From: Saksenaea vasiformis B4078
Taxonomy: Eukaryota; Mucoromycota; Mucoromycetes; Mucorales; Saksenaeaceae
Assembly (NCBI GenBank): GCA_000697055.1
Contig: JNDT01001741.1
Span: 1 to 29,297, forward strand
Direction: 5' to 3'
Length of the DNA stretch: 29,297 nucleotides
This document shows, piece after piece, positions 9,501-19,085 of the stretch; position 1 is the stretch's first letter; each line of letters opens with the position of its first letter. Made by a program: the position numbers and the translations under genes. Below the pieces are notes generated by a model that was not told the origin of the DNA, ran no database searches, and saw only the letters and a list, made by a program, of their open reading frames with translations.

Positions 9501-10638
9501 TATTGCTACTTTTTGAGCTTTTCATGCTGACACTAGCAGTGGATAAAGAGGACGCATCATCATTCCACAGCATGAGGTCTGTTACTTCCATGGACATGCG
9601 TTTAAGGATTTGTTGTTTGCTCTGTTCCTCGATCAAACGTCGATCTGGTTTGGAGGCCGAGAAAGATTTAAAAGGTGAAATACTACGTATTAAACGTTTT
9701 CCAACTATTTAAAAAGGCATGTTAAATCATTGGTATAGGCCAATAGAAGAGGATTTCTTTCGTTGGCTGGTAACTTGCCTGATTCGGTCTTCTCACTATT
9801 CATGTAACGTTTAATCGCGGGGATTGCAGTAATTAGGCTTTTTTTCTCTCTTTACCTTTGTGGTGGGTATTTTTGTCTTGGTCGTGTCCGATCCGTTGGT
9901 GGGCATAAATTGTGTGACGAAGCTAAAGTTTAATGCAGGGAGAGAAAAAAGATCGACATACAACATGTTAGAAAGTTCACAAACATATTGAGGCGACGTA
10001 CCATTGGGATTGAAAAGTGTGGCTAATCCATCGACGAGTTCACTTGTATGTGTAATCAAGGACAAATAAATGGACTAATTTGCGAATAAATATGTTAGTT
10101 GTATGTCCTGTTTGTATTTCATTTCTACCTGATCAAGATGCGCTTGATGTGTTGCCATATTATTGATCCGTCGAACGTGATCCATGATTGTTTCGGTCTC
10201 TCGGGTAACACAATGGTACACCGAAGAATGGTGATGCCGTTTATGTTTTTTAGAAATACTGAGAAATCGATGGTGAGAAGGTGGCGTTGTTGAGGAGGCG
10301 CTCAGTGTGCCTAGTAATGCTTGAATGACTGAAGAAAGTAAGGTTGATGCGTTCATGACAGTAACAAGCTGAGAAGACGTCGACCGATTGAGTCGATGAT
10401 AGGAACCATTGTTGAGGATATGAGGAGTGAGGGTTAGAATGGTTGTAATGGCAGATTCAAGCGTTTTCCACAGGTGATGTGCCTTCGATTGTAGAAAGAA
10501 AAGATGAATGAATGAATGGCACGGTTATCAGGCAAAATGGCAGCCTACCCCATTCGTTTCGTACCGAGAAATGCTTTGCGGGGTAGCGAATGATTTCAGT
10601 TTGGTCAAGATGAATTTGATTTTTTCTTCATGCGACAT
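6562..10638 (-). CDS. Ras guanine nucleotide exchange factor (CDC25-type RasGEF)
   Basis: Stimulates GDP/GTP exchange on a Ras-family GTPase at the plasma membrane or endomembranes. Best exon model: 10638-10549, 10482-10129, 10074-10002, 9922-9856, 9795-9779, 9704-8582, 8523-8409, 8356-8323, 8265-8113, 8067-7917, 7875-7716, 7666-7286, 7233-7144, 7095-6562; 3342 nt, 1113 aa. RasGEF_N is at about 630-750 (EHGREVLLLEVIAGKLQVFA, DLDYVDTYLM, LENLIGRF). The catalytic RasGEF domain is at about 855-1080 (EIARYLTLADFYIFK, LSHWVSHEIC, WNNFHTSMVI, VPFFPMVLKDLTFYIDGNP, INFSKFRML). The N-terminal half is helical, then low-complexity with a PPPLPPPPPLP stretch that could bind an SH3 domain; no SH3 domain of its own is seen. 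Uncertain points: 9923-10001 may be exon rather than intron (1138 aa); the 9795-9779 exon relies on a GC-AG intron; and the 8582 donor could be 8576. The identity of the family is secure. Confidence 0.9.
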
Positions 10639-10800
10639 CAGAACGAAAGTGGCGCGCGCGCGCGATGTTCAAGCGTAAAAGGATAGAAAAGAAAAAAGGA
10701 GCTAACAAAGCTAGCAAGACGAGTTTGAAACTAAAGGGAAAGAAAGATAGAAGAAAGGAAGAGAACGTGTTGGATGAGAGAGATGAACGGCTGTCCGAAC
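10639..10800 (-). promoter_or_regulatory. Pyrimidine-rich leader/promoter of the RasGEF gene with an alternating CG run
   Basis: Read on the minus strand, the sequence before the ATG at 10638 is strongly CT-rich (about 10670-10770), as is common in fungal promoters and 5' leaders. An alternating GCGCGCGCGCGCG tract of 13 bases (10652-10664) sits 14 bp before the start codon. It is the only such tract in the window. No TATA box is evident. Confidence 0.4.
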
Positions 10801-13250
10801 CCCTACTCCCCTTTTTCTTTGCACTCCCCTTATGTTTTACGCTTGACTCGATCATTGACTCACTACTTAGTCCAGGAGCAAATCAGTTGTCACTGCTATT
10901 CATCATTCATGTACTATTACAGGAGATCAAAAAAGGGGTCATATCCTTTTTGGAGAGCTTAATCGGGGTACTACTCTAAGAAGGGGCAAGAAATCCTACT
11001 TTGACATGTCGGGACTTTAATTCGTTCACGGCCAGATTTCTCGACCTCTTTGCTTTCGTTGTTTGCTGTTAGTTCGAAACACAACGCGGATCAACTGCCG
11101 TTGGTGCTCCACGGTCATACAACAGCAGAGTAGCGTAATAATGGAAAAGGAAAAGAAAACTGGAGCAAGGTACACATCATGTGCTAATGGCGATTCCTAC
11201 CACCAACGGGCAGCAATCTCTCATGACGATCTTGCCGATTGCTACGTTTTGCTTTGTTTCATTGTATAACAAAAAACAAAGAAACGTAAACATAATATCC
11301 ACGTTGTAAGGCATTTGGACTAACCTGGCTTTTCACGCGTGCTTTATCAGTACACGTACTCCTTACATGACGTCGCTTTGCACTTCACAAACATCGTAGC
11401 AGAAACTGGGTACTTGTTATTTTAATCGCGACCCGATAACAACATTTAATCATGCTCAGCATCAAGTTTTTGACCAAGACCGGCCTTTGTAATGCTACCA
11501 TTGACAACATGAACAAGGATCGACAGTTTTCTTTGTGTCACATACAATGCACTTCCATCCTCCGACAACTAAAATCCATAGAGTGAATTTTATTGCACAG
11601 AACCATGCATACTAACAGACAAGAGCAATATGTTCATTGTAACAGCAGCCGTAGCCGGATTGTCAATCGAAAAACAGAGACTACCACTGCCCTTTAGGAA
11701 TGGTATCGCTTTGCAGCAAGCTACCGCTGGAGTACTTCTTGTAATAAGTCAGACGCCTGCCCGTTTGGCTTGAATCATGTTAAAAATTTGACTATCTACC
11801 TGGACCTTGCAAACACGCACATCGCTCAATGGACCACAAGGAAAGTATATCGCTCATTACCGAGGTACGAGACGTATCGGCTAGCCGTGAAGGATATGTA
11901 TATTATGCGGGCATTCTACTTTTATTACAGTCATTGTGATTGGGTTCTTATATTGCAGCCGGACAGAGTCAAATATATCCATACTTCTAGTGCCACAAAC
12001 GCTGGAAAGTTATCTAAGTTAATCAAGATGAGGAGGATGCCGACAGATCGCATGTTTCAACCGCAACTAGTTATCTATTTCATTTACAGAATGCATGCAT
12101 TTGTTCCTATTGTCTTTTAGCTTGTAAAGCCAAAAAAATTGAAAGCAAAGTAGCACAGTTCCACATTACCTGCATGTATCTACGTATCACCCATCATGTA
12201 CTCCACATGTATTATTTGTAGCGCACGGATGGATGCGAAACCGCACCCTCTTCGTGGTCTAAAAAAATTCTGCATTGAGCCCCTTGATGCCATTAGATGG
12301 TCTTCTGTAATCAAGTTCTAAACCAGTACTAAACATTCTTTGCTTCCTTTTGGGAGGCTGTTACTGGCCTTTTCCGTAGCACCTTTCGATCGGCTACAGT
12401 CCTAAAGTCATGGTAGCCGTACAAGTCAATGCAGCACTTGCAGTTACAAAACTTGCTCAGTGCAACTACGTGGAAATATATCAAAGTTGTTCGGTTGGTT
12501 GCCGTCTCTCCTCATACCGCTCCTTCTATTCGGGTGCTTGCATTCTTTGCCGTCATTTCACAGCAATCGCTTCAGTATCTGTAAGCATACTTGGTAATTA
12601 ACCTTTCTATTGAGTACGCTGCAACCATCCACCCAACTCAGTGCCGTCCGAAGAGGATCACGACCGGGAAAATCCCCATTTGTGAGTGCCCAATGTAATT
12701 AATCAGCTCCTTTTCTGCATTCGATTCTTGCCAGAATCATTCACTACAATAAAGCAATGATACGAACTTGCTCCTGCTACATCCTGCTCTTTCCTTCGTA
12801 AAAGACCTATTATCGGGACAATAATAAATCAGATAGCTGTGTTCGACGTGTAGGAGGACTACAGTATGTAGGAATGACCCAGCCATCGTGACTATATTGG
12901 GAAAATAAGGCAAATGTTTGTTTGACCCGATCCCGATGCCTCAAGAGTTCGATCTCAAAAGTGAAAGCCTCTTAAATCAATAAAGAACAGAGTTGCAAGG
13001 ATCGACATGAAAGTTTTTGCGTTTTCCGGTTCCAGCGGGTCGTTTCGGTGCTTGCCATCACTATGTTCCGTTTCCGTTCCCTTTACCTGTATCCTTCAAA
13101 GTACCCTTACGCTAACCATTTTTGATTCTTGATTTGATAAGCTAGCATTAGATCGCAAACGACCAAACCTCCGTGAACCCCAAGAACCTGCCTTTCCCTG
13201 CGGCCGTTCATCACCTAACATCCCCGTTACGTGCACTATAGGAAAAAGCA
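10801..13250. other. Long gene-poor interval
   Basis: About 2.4 kb with no convincing gene. The longest frames (11770-12120 and 12410-12601, plus) have no recognisable motifs, no codon or splice continuity and no partner exons. I see no inverted repeats or R1 similarity here. It may hold regulatory sequence for the flanking genes, a non-coding transcript or very old repeats; nothing in the sequence decides between these. Confidence 0.4.
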
Positions 13251-13257
13251 TAACATG

Positions 13258-13379
13258 AATCTCACAGAAATCTAACAGAAGTCTAAAATCAGAATATAAC
13301 GCAAATCTAACAATTTTCGGATGATGTTAGATCTGTGTTATATTTTGATCTCAGATTTCTGCTAGATTTTTGCTAGATT
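13258..13379. repeat. 122-bp imperfect palindrome rich in AATCTAAC / GTTAGATT
   Basis: Arms 13258-13312 and 13325-13379 (55 bp each) are complementary at 45 of 55 positions, with a 12-nt loop. Most mismatches are transitions. In the transcript of one strand or the other these would be G-U pairs. The motif (T)TAGATTT / AAATCTAA recurs within each arm and again outside it at 13498-13530 and 13598-13605. It looks like a hairpin-forming MITE or the core of one; no clear target-site duplication was found. Confidence 0.75.
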
Positions 13380-13489
13380 TAAAGAAAAGGGCATGTCTCT
13401 TTGTTCATACACGTGTTCTACAACTGTATTCAATATCTGTTTACTGAAACCATATTCATACTTGTTTTCTTTCACTTTCTTTATCATTA

Positions 13490-13612
13490 GACATATATTA
13501 GGCTTACGTTAGATTTACGTTAGATTTGTGTCATACATACTACACTGTTTATAATGTGTTATATTCTGTTATATTGTGTTATACAAATTAAATTTATGTT
13601 AGATTGACGTCA
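13490..13612. repeat. TTAGATT / TGTTATA simple-motif block
   Basis: ACGTTAGATT occurs twice in a row near 13507-13527, followed by four TGTTATA-type units (13555-13583) and another TTAGATTGACGTCA near 13599-13612. These are the same words as in the palindrome 100 bp upstream, so the two blocks probably belong to one larger degenerate repeat covering about 13255-13615. Confidence 0.5.
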
Positions 13613-13897
13613 AGCGTCATAATTCTTTTCCCATAGTGGTGCATTTATCGCGCTTGATAGCTTTCCCTCCTGAGTGTGAAATAGGTAGGTAGGTAAGTAT
13701 TCGAGGGCATACAAAGCAGCAATGTGCACAATGATGTAATCGCCTGTATACCCATGTGCTGACAGGACAGTCTTGGATATCTCTACAGTAAAGATCCGAT
13801 CGTGCACCCTCAAAGGTACATGTATTTTTTTTTTCACGTTTCGGGATGTCCGCAACACTACCCCTTGTAATTCGGAGCATTTCTGTTCAAACCTCAT
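13610..13897 (-). CDS. Short hypothetical ORF, 95 aa
   Basis: Starts at an ATG at 13897 and stops next to the TTAGATT block. The central part (IHVPLRVHDRIFTVEISKTV, then GYTGDYIIVHIAALYALEYL) has a plausible mix of charged and hydrophobic residues, but I recognise no family. A run of nine to ten A on the coding strand would make it frameshift-prone. It is flanked by repeats and has no partner exon. It may be a transposon remnant or a chance frame. Confidence 0.25.
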   Translation of the reverse strand: MRFEQKCSELQGVVLRTSRNVKKKIHVPLRVHDRIFTVEISKTVLSAHGYTGDYIIVHIAALYALEYLPTYLFHTQEGKLSSAINAPLWEKNYDA

Positions 13898-14461
13898 ATT
13901 CCGCTCAGTTTTCTCTTAACCAAGTGGATTAGTCGTTTTTCTCTGCCATGCCTACATGTCATGTTCATGTTTATCATAAAATATATCTTCATTTTTCTTT
14001 TTTTCTTTTTATCAGTGAAAGGATTTTTGCGTAACATCGTCTCTAATAAAATCTATCAATGCAGTTTTAAATCATACAACTCTTGTGGTGGCAAAGAGGC
14101 CATGTTACATAATGCCATGGAAACGCGAGCCGTACGGTATCGCGGAATTCGAAATGATTGACGATCTCGCGTCGCATGATACGAACAAACTACAAGCACT
14201 GAAAGTAACTGTATTGTGGTACGGACATCATATGACCATGTGAAGGTTTATCGCATTGCACTTATCGAGTTACTGTTTATTGGCAAAGGGCAGGTCATTA
14301 CATCCAATCATCAGCCACGTTGAAAAAAACTAAAGTTTGTTATTTTCCAGGTTGCCTTTTTGGCTCAGCATCAGTGCTCTTGTTTGTTCCCAGTCTTTCT
14401 CTTTTTCCTTTCTTCCTCTTTCTTCCTTCTTATCCTACTGAAAGCCCCCCAGGTCGGGTGT

Positions 14462-15316
14462 ATGTTTACACTACCACCTGCGTTGAACCGTTCATCTTCT
14501 GGAGGGGTACCTTATCAACCTTATTACTGGCAAACTCAATTTCCGCAGTCAATGCAATCGGCTAATCCTGCACAGCAAGCTACACAACAACCACAGCAAG
14601 TGCCATCGACCCCACCACCATCTAGTTCCCAAGCACAACGAGCAGGACAGCCCGAACCGCCAGGAAGTGGGGGTCTCGTTGATAGCGTGCGACGGAAAAT
14701 ACGGGCAGCAGCGGGGATCTATGATCCTTATGGTTCATCGGCCGGTGGTAGTAGTTATAGTCACCCGATCGGTAAATACGGTTCCGTTCAAATGAATCCA
14801 TATATGGGTTATCCATCCATGATGCCCCAACAACGCGATGATCCCTATGCCCTCCAAGCATCGGCTATGATGATGAATCCATATGCCATGCATCAATCAC
14901 ACATGATGTCTTATCCACAAATGATGCCTCAATCACCGTATGGTAACATGTATCCTCCTCAACCGTACTATCAGCCTTACGGTATGGCAGGGACGCCTGG
15001 GATGACATCGTATTTGTCTGCATATAACCAAGTCCCGATGTACACAAACCAGCAACAGCCATCTCCCATGATGATGGCACCGCAATCACCTTATCCATAT
15101 GCAGCGAGTCTACCAGGATCGGTTCCCTATGACCCAAACTATTACGGGGCGCCACAAACGCCTTACCCATACCATCAAACTCCGTACACGTCACCGATGG
15201 GCTATGGGCCAATGGTGCCACAATATGATCCATACTATGGCTACAAACGCCCTTACGCTCCAGATCGAAATCACATTAGCTCAGTGAAAGATCTTTGGCA
15301 AAGCGACGTAATGTAG
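14462..15316 (+). CDS. Tyr/Pro/Gln/Met-rich low-complexity (prion-like) protein
   Basis: Frame of 284 aa from the ATG at 14462. The frame is open to 14360, but the added residues only translate a CT-rich tract, so I start at MFTLPPALNR. Residues 1-75 are Gln/Ser/Pro-rich. About 75-95 is a basic, likely helical segment (GLVDSVRRKIRAAAGIYDPY), the only part that looks like a folded or binding motif. From 105 to 270 the chain is built of Y, P, M, Q, N and S with imperfect repeats (MNPYMGYPSMMPQ and a related MNPYAM...YPQMMPQ). It ends HISSVKDLWQSDVM. CCCCCAG|G at 14445-14452, preceded by a long pyrimidine tract, looks like a splice acceptor, so a 5' UTR or coding exon may lie upstream. Such composition is typical of RNA-binding or condensate-forming proteins and some membrane-trafficking adaptors. 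I do not recognise the family. An AATAAA lies at 15547-15552. Confidence 0.7.
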   Translation: MFTLPPALNRSSSGGVPYQPYYWQTQFPQSMQSANPAQQATQQPQQVPSTPPPSSSQAQRAGQPEPPGSGGLVDSVRRKIRAAAGIYDPYGSSAGGSSYSHPIGKYGSVQMNPYMGYPSMMPQQRDDPYALQASAMMMNPYAMHQSHMMSYPQMMPQSPYGNMYPPQPYYQPYGMAGTPGMTSYLSAYNQVPMYTNQQQPSPMMMAPQSPYPYAASLPGSVPYDPNYYGAPQTPYPYHQTPYTSPMGYGPMVPQYDPYYGYKRPYAPDRNHISSVKDLWQSDVM

Positions 15317-15810
15317 AAAATGCAAATGGGTTGATGGTCGGTATTTCAAATACGGTTAGAATTACACAGTTCAAACGAACCAAGAAGGAATATTAGACAT
15401 TTGCTTTATTACACTCTGAAGTTTTGAACACTATGATCCAGACAAAACAGAATTGACACCAAAGGATAGCAGATTTTTTGTGAGAGCTCGTTTGTTCAGC
15501 CGCCAACCTAATTAAAAGGACAATGGGTCGCACATCCTCTAGCATAAATAAAGTAGCTCATCGCATCATACCGAAATTCTCCCATCTTTCTACAAACGAT
15601 ACTCTATCACTAATACATAGATTCCCAAAAGCGTTATTAGCTCGAGGACGAATACATAATACGAATAATTACAGGTATTTGAAACATTAGGCGTGTCGTT
15701 TTCAGAATGAATTGATGGTGACAACGTTCAGAAAATGATTCTTGACATGGACGAAACTGATATTCCTGTATGCGACATGGGTACCGCTTGGCAGTTGAGT
15801 CAAATATCTT
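15317..15810. other. 3' flank, no gene recognised
   Basis: AT-rich; contains the possible poly(A) signal noted for the preceding gene. A 91-codon minus-strand frame at 15702-15977 is antisense to the zinc-finger fragment below and I do not credit it. Confidence 0.4.
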
Positions 15811-15935
15811 ATGACCGCAAAGAGCAGAAAGAGTGTCAGCAATGTTTGCTTAGGCGCGATCAAGTGTACGAATGATGCATGTGGAAAGCAGGCGAGACCA
15901 GATTCGCCTCTGAAGAAGACTGAAAAAATAATTGT
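15811..15935 (+). pseudogene. FLYWCH-like zinc-finger fragment of a transposon protein
   Basis: The plus-strand frame reads KSVSNVCLGAIKCTNDACGK then QARPDSPLKKTEK. The spacing 'CLG-x-I-x-C-x(4)-C-x(4)-RP' recalls the second half of FLYWCH/WRKY-GCM1-type zinc fingers common in Mutator-like and other fungal transposons. The upstream half and any transposase domain are missing. It lies about 50 bp before R1 copy d. The assignment rests on motif spacing only. Confidence 0.35.
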
Positions 15936-15983
15936 AGAGTGGATGTGTCTGTCGTTAACCAAAAGAAGGATCTTCAATCAAGA

Positions 15984-16803
15984 TTATTGTTTATTGAACA
16001 ACTTTTTACGCTACTCTAAATAAACTATGCGTCCATGAAGAACCGAGTTTGCGCTAAGGAAATAATTGAATATGCGGTCATTAGTTCACGAATTGGCGAC
16101 AAAATAATACCGTACTTACATCAACTTGCCCCCAGACGACACATAATTTATTGGAGCAGCATAAAAAATTGTTCACAGCTAGTAAATGGAAGGTGATTTG
16201 ATGTCCTTTTACTTACTCCGAAGGTAAGCAGGCCAGGATCCTGGGCCAAGGCCGCACCTGAATCCGGTGGGGCCAGCATGGGTGGGGGATCTGGCGACGA
16301 CGGCCAGTGGCAAGAGTTACGCCGTGCGGAGGAGTTGAAGCAATGCAAACATCCGGCGAGGTTCTGTTGTTGAAGTTGGATAAGGCACCATGCGATGATA
16401 CTTACTTACCTGGTGATGAACAGGGAGCTACGCCACAGTCAGCATGGTTCGAGACAGAGGTCATGCAGGCTAGACGATAGACAAAAAAAACACGAATAAT
16501 GGTGTATGTATATAAATTGACATCCTTAACGGGGATGTTAAAGAGAACAGAGCCAAAGAAAAAAAATTGTGTGTTCCTCTAAGTATGGATTTTGAGTAGA
16601 ATCTGTGCTTATCGTGAGACATTTTTACTGCTTCCGATGGGATCCTAGGAATCATCACTGGAGCAAGACTCTGGTTATCCAGCCGCGAACTATTCCTTGA
16701 ATTAACGCAAAACGACTTACTTTCCAGCGCTAAATTCATTCAACTTGAACGTAAAAGAATATATAGCAGACGCAAACGCTTATTCCAGATACAGCATTTC
16801 TTA
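15984..16803 (+). repeat. Dispersed repeat R1, copy d
   Basis: About 820 bp, colinear with copy b (3412-4385) over nearly its whole length; see copy b for the shared landmarks. Differences include a GC-rich replacement around 16235-16320 and a deletion of about 130 bp in the last third. The core (TGTATGTATATAAATTGACATCCTTAACGGGGATG, here broken as TATATAAATTGACATCC and TTAACGGGGATG) is kept. Confidence 0.8.
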
Positions 16804-16821
16804 TTTTCAACCATAGTGAGA

Positions 16822-18742
16822 GAAAGTTTGGAAGAAGCTGAAGGTGATGAACAACCTGAATCTAGTGCGCAGGCTCAGCAGCGCACACAGCAATAGCTGG
16901 CTCGTGGAAAGCGAATGCGAAAGCAGTCAGTTCAAGAGAAATCGAAAAAAAAAAGAACAACGACAAGAAGCAACAAGAACGACATCAACCAAAAGAGGTC
17001 CAACATGTTTGCAAGCCGGTAGATTTGAAGAAGCTCTGACTCATAGAAAAAGGTCCAACAAGCTTTGCCCTGATTAGCTTCCAAATCCAAGTGTAAGATA
17101 GCGTCAGCTACTTAACATGAGAGACGAAGAAAGCGATCAATTTATCAGCGCGACGTTATGATAAAAAGTCATCTATTCGTTACGTATTTGATATACAATC
17201 GATTTCACAACAATCGTACATTGCATCCGTCAATATATGCATGATTTCTTTTCGGGTTATTTCAGTTGATTACTGGCCAAGGACAAACCAACGCGGCTGT
17301 ATTCCGTGATGTGTTACTTACTGATGTCATGCAGTCGTTTAACGATTACAGTGGAACCTCTCTAATTTCAAAACCCGGTTTTTTCAAGAAATTTTGGGTC
17401 CACCGCCAGAAAACATAGTGTAGGTTTTCAAATCCTCTGACATATCAAGTCCAAGCCTGAAGAGTGAGGTTGAATCTCTCATCGGGGAGGGTTAGTGCTC
17501 AAACGTTTTCCAATCGCATCCAATCCTTTGCGAAATATGATGTAATACCTCCTCATCAAGAAAATCTATCATTGTGTCAATGCGAAACAATTGATCTTAG
17601 TGGAATGCAACGTTTCTCTTACGCAGTTGGAGGTATGTCGTCATTTTCAGTCACCTCATCGACATATCAGTGAACACGTTTGTATTCAGTTCTTGGATAA
17701 ACAGTATCCTTTTCTTCTCGGCAGCCACTTTCGAAATAGGATATCGTCGTTGTGGTCCGCAATAACTTGAAGGTGATTATTCATGCCTATCACAAGTTCA
17801 TCCAGCACTGAGGTTGCTTCATCTCCATGAGAAGCTTTATCCATGAGACCTGCCTTGCGCCAGCAATTTTGGAAGGCACTAGGATTGCGCTTTAGTGTGT
17901 CAAACGAGAGCTTTATCCATCGCATAGCTCAATTCATACTCGAAAGGCCTTACGACACGTGCTCTATAATATCAAAACCCAGAATTTTTAAGCATTTTGC
18001 AGGGAACGGAGCACTTGAAATTAGAGAGGGCGCACTGTACAGGAGTCGTTACTCATATGGCCTGGTGCCACTTATCCATGGCGGTCTTTCATACGGCAGA
18101 GTGATCTCTTCGTCTATGTTGGGATATTCCGCAAAGTTTATCAATCGAACCGTGGGAGATTACACTCAATGGCTAACGAACTACATGTCTCTCCGTCTTC
18201 GAACCACTGTCAGCGTGAGTAAAACGTTCACTCTTCCTTTCTAATTTGCGACTCTGGTTTGTTCATGCTCGAGATAAGTGCACTTTTGTACATTGACTTT
18301 GTAAGGTATATTACTTATATTCGGCCTCCATAGGAAACGCCATACATCTCTGGTGCCTTGAGATGCCCTCCAAGAATGTGTTCACGGTGGAACGCGTGTT
18401 CAAGGCCATTGTCCCAACAAATATATCCCAATGTTATCTACTTGCTGACGTCGTAAAATTGCTTTGGATCCTGAAGGTAGATCTATAGTTCACATATGAG
18501 TTTTAACTGACTCTTTGTTTAGCTTGGCTAAGACCAAACTTTGAAAACCTTGAAGGCACTTGATGAGTCACATAGAGACTATGATCTCTATTGCTATAAC
18601 TGAACTTGAGGAGCAAGAACTGCGCCGTGATCTAAGGTCATGTATCGCTACAAAAATTGTGAAACCAATACACGTTGCAGGGTACGCAGAACTACTACCC
18701 AAGAGCTTTCTATCAGTTGCTAGCAATGATTCTGGTGTCTAG
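16822..18742 (+). pseudogene. Decayed transposon-type gene, interrupted by a pogo-like element
   Basis: Several open stretches look like broken exons. Near 16822-17000 a Gln/Glu then basic segment appears. At 17006-17071 TCLQAGRFEEALTHRKRSNK-LCPD resembles a degenerate zinc knuckle (C...H...C, second Cys replaced by Ala). After an acceptor at about 17264 (TTATTTCAG) a short open frame reaches the pogo insertion at 17349. Beyond it, 18039-18214 reads ATYPWRSFIRQSDLFVYVG and SMANELHVSPSSNHCQ. It joins across a GT-AG intron (18215-18333) to RNAIHLWCLEMPSKNVFTVE and LLADVVKLLWILK, ending at a donor at 18477. A final piece (18560-18742) is Glu-rich. Frames on the two sides of the pogo element do not match and stops occur, so the gene is dead. 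I cannot name the family. Confidence 0.45.
17349..18037 (-). mobile_element. Pogo/Tigger-like DNA transposon, 689-bp deletion derivative with TIRs and TA target sites
   Basis: Left end TA|CAGTGGAACCTCTCTAATTT, right end (reverse complement) TA|CAGTGCGCCCTCTCTAATTT; the two 23-bp termini differ at three positions. Both ends are flanked by TA (17347-17348 and 18038-18039), the target duplication of the Tc1/mariner-pogo superfamily. CAGTGGAACCTC is a typical pogo-family terminus. Inside, on the minus strand (17686-17925), is a fragment of the transposase C-terminus: KLSFDTLKRNPSAFQNCWRK then AGLM, followed by acidic residues. The DNA-binding CENP-B-type domains and most of the DDE domain are absent, so it is non-autonomous. 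Confidence 0.85.
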
Positions 18743-19085
18743 TTCGTGATAATCATCTCCCAGCTACTTCATTTGTGTCTTTGTCATGTGTATTCTCATT
18801 CAGTTGTTCATACTTTTTCTATCCTCGTTCAGATGTCTCATATGCATCCCTAGTAAATAATACCATCGCAATTGCTCTTAAATGTATTTTGCTTGTGATA
18901 TGAAGATGTTGTTAAATGACGCAATAAATGGGTGAAATCGGAGGCGATTATAAAACAAGTGCAACATAAAAAATTTAAAACCACCTTGGCGTACGATTTT
19001 TTTCACTCCATTTTAACAATAGGCCTTCGTTTTGCTGGAACGAAGGTACGTAGGGTCTGGATCAAGGGAACAATAGAGTAAATTA
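18743..19085. other. Intergenic, no gene recognised
   Basis: AT-rich. A perfect 8-bp inverted repeat with a 7-nt loop (CCTTCGTT...AACGAAGG, 19024-19046) stands out, but I cannot assign it a role. Confidence 0.35.

Noticed and set aside
10665..10979. Lys-rich plus ORF followed by hydrophobic residues
   Set aside because: Mirror of the CT-rich RasGEF leader; no motif, no splice context.
11770..12120. 116-codon plus ORF in the gene-poor interval
   Set aside because: No recognisable motif, no neighbouring exon, composition like random AT-rich sequence.
14360..14461. Apparent signal peptide/TM segment (CLFPVFLFFLSSSFFLL) at the start of the Tyr/Pro-rich ORF
   Set aside because: Translation of a pyrimidine tract ending in a splice-acceptor-like CAG; not credited as coding.
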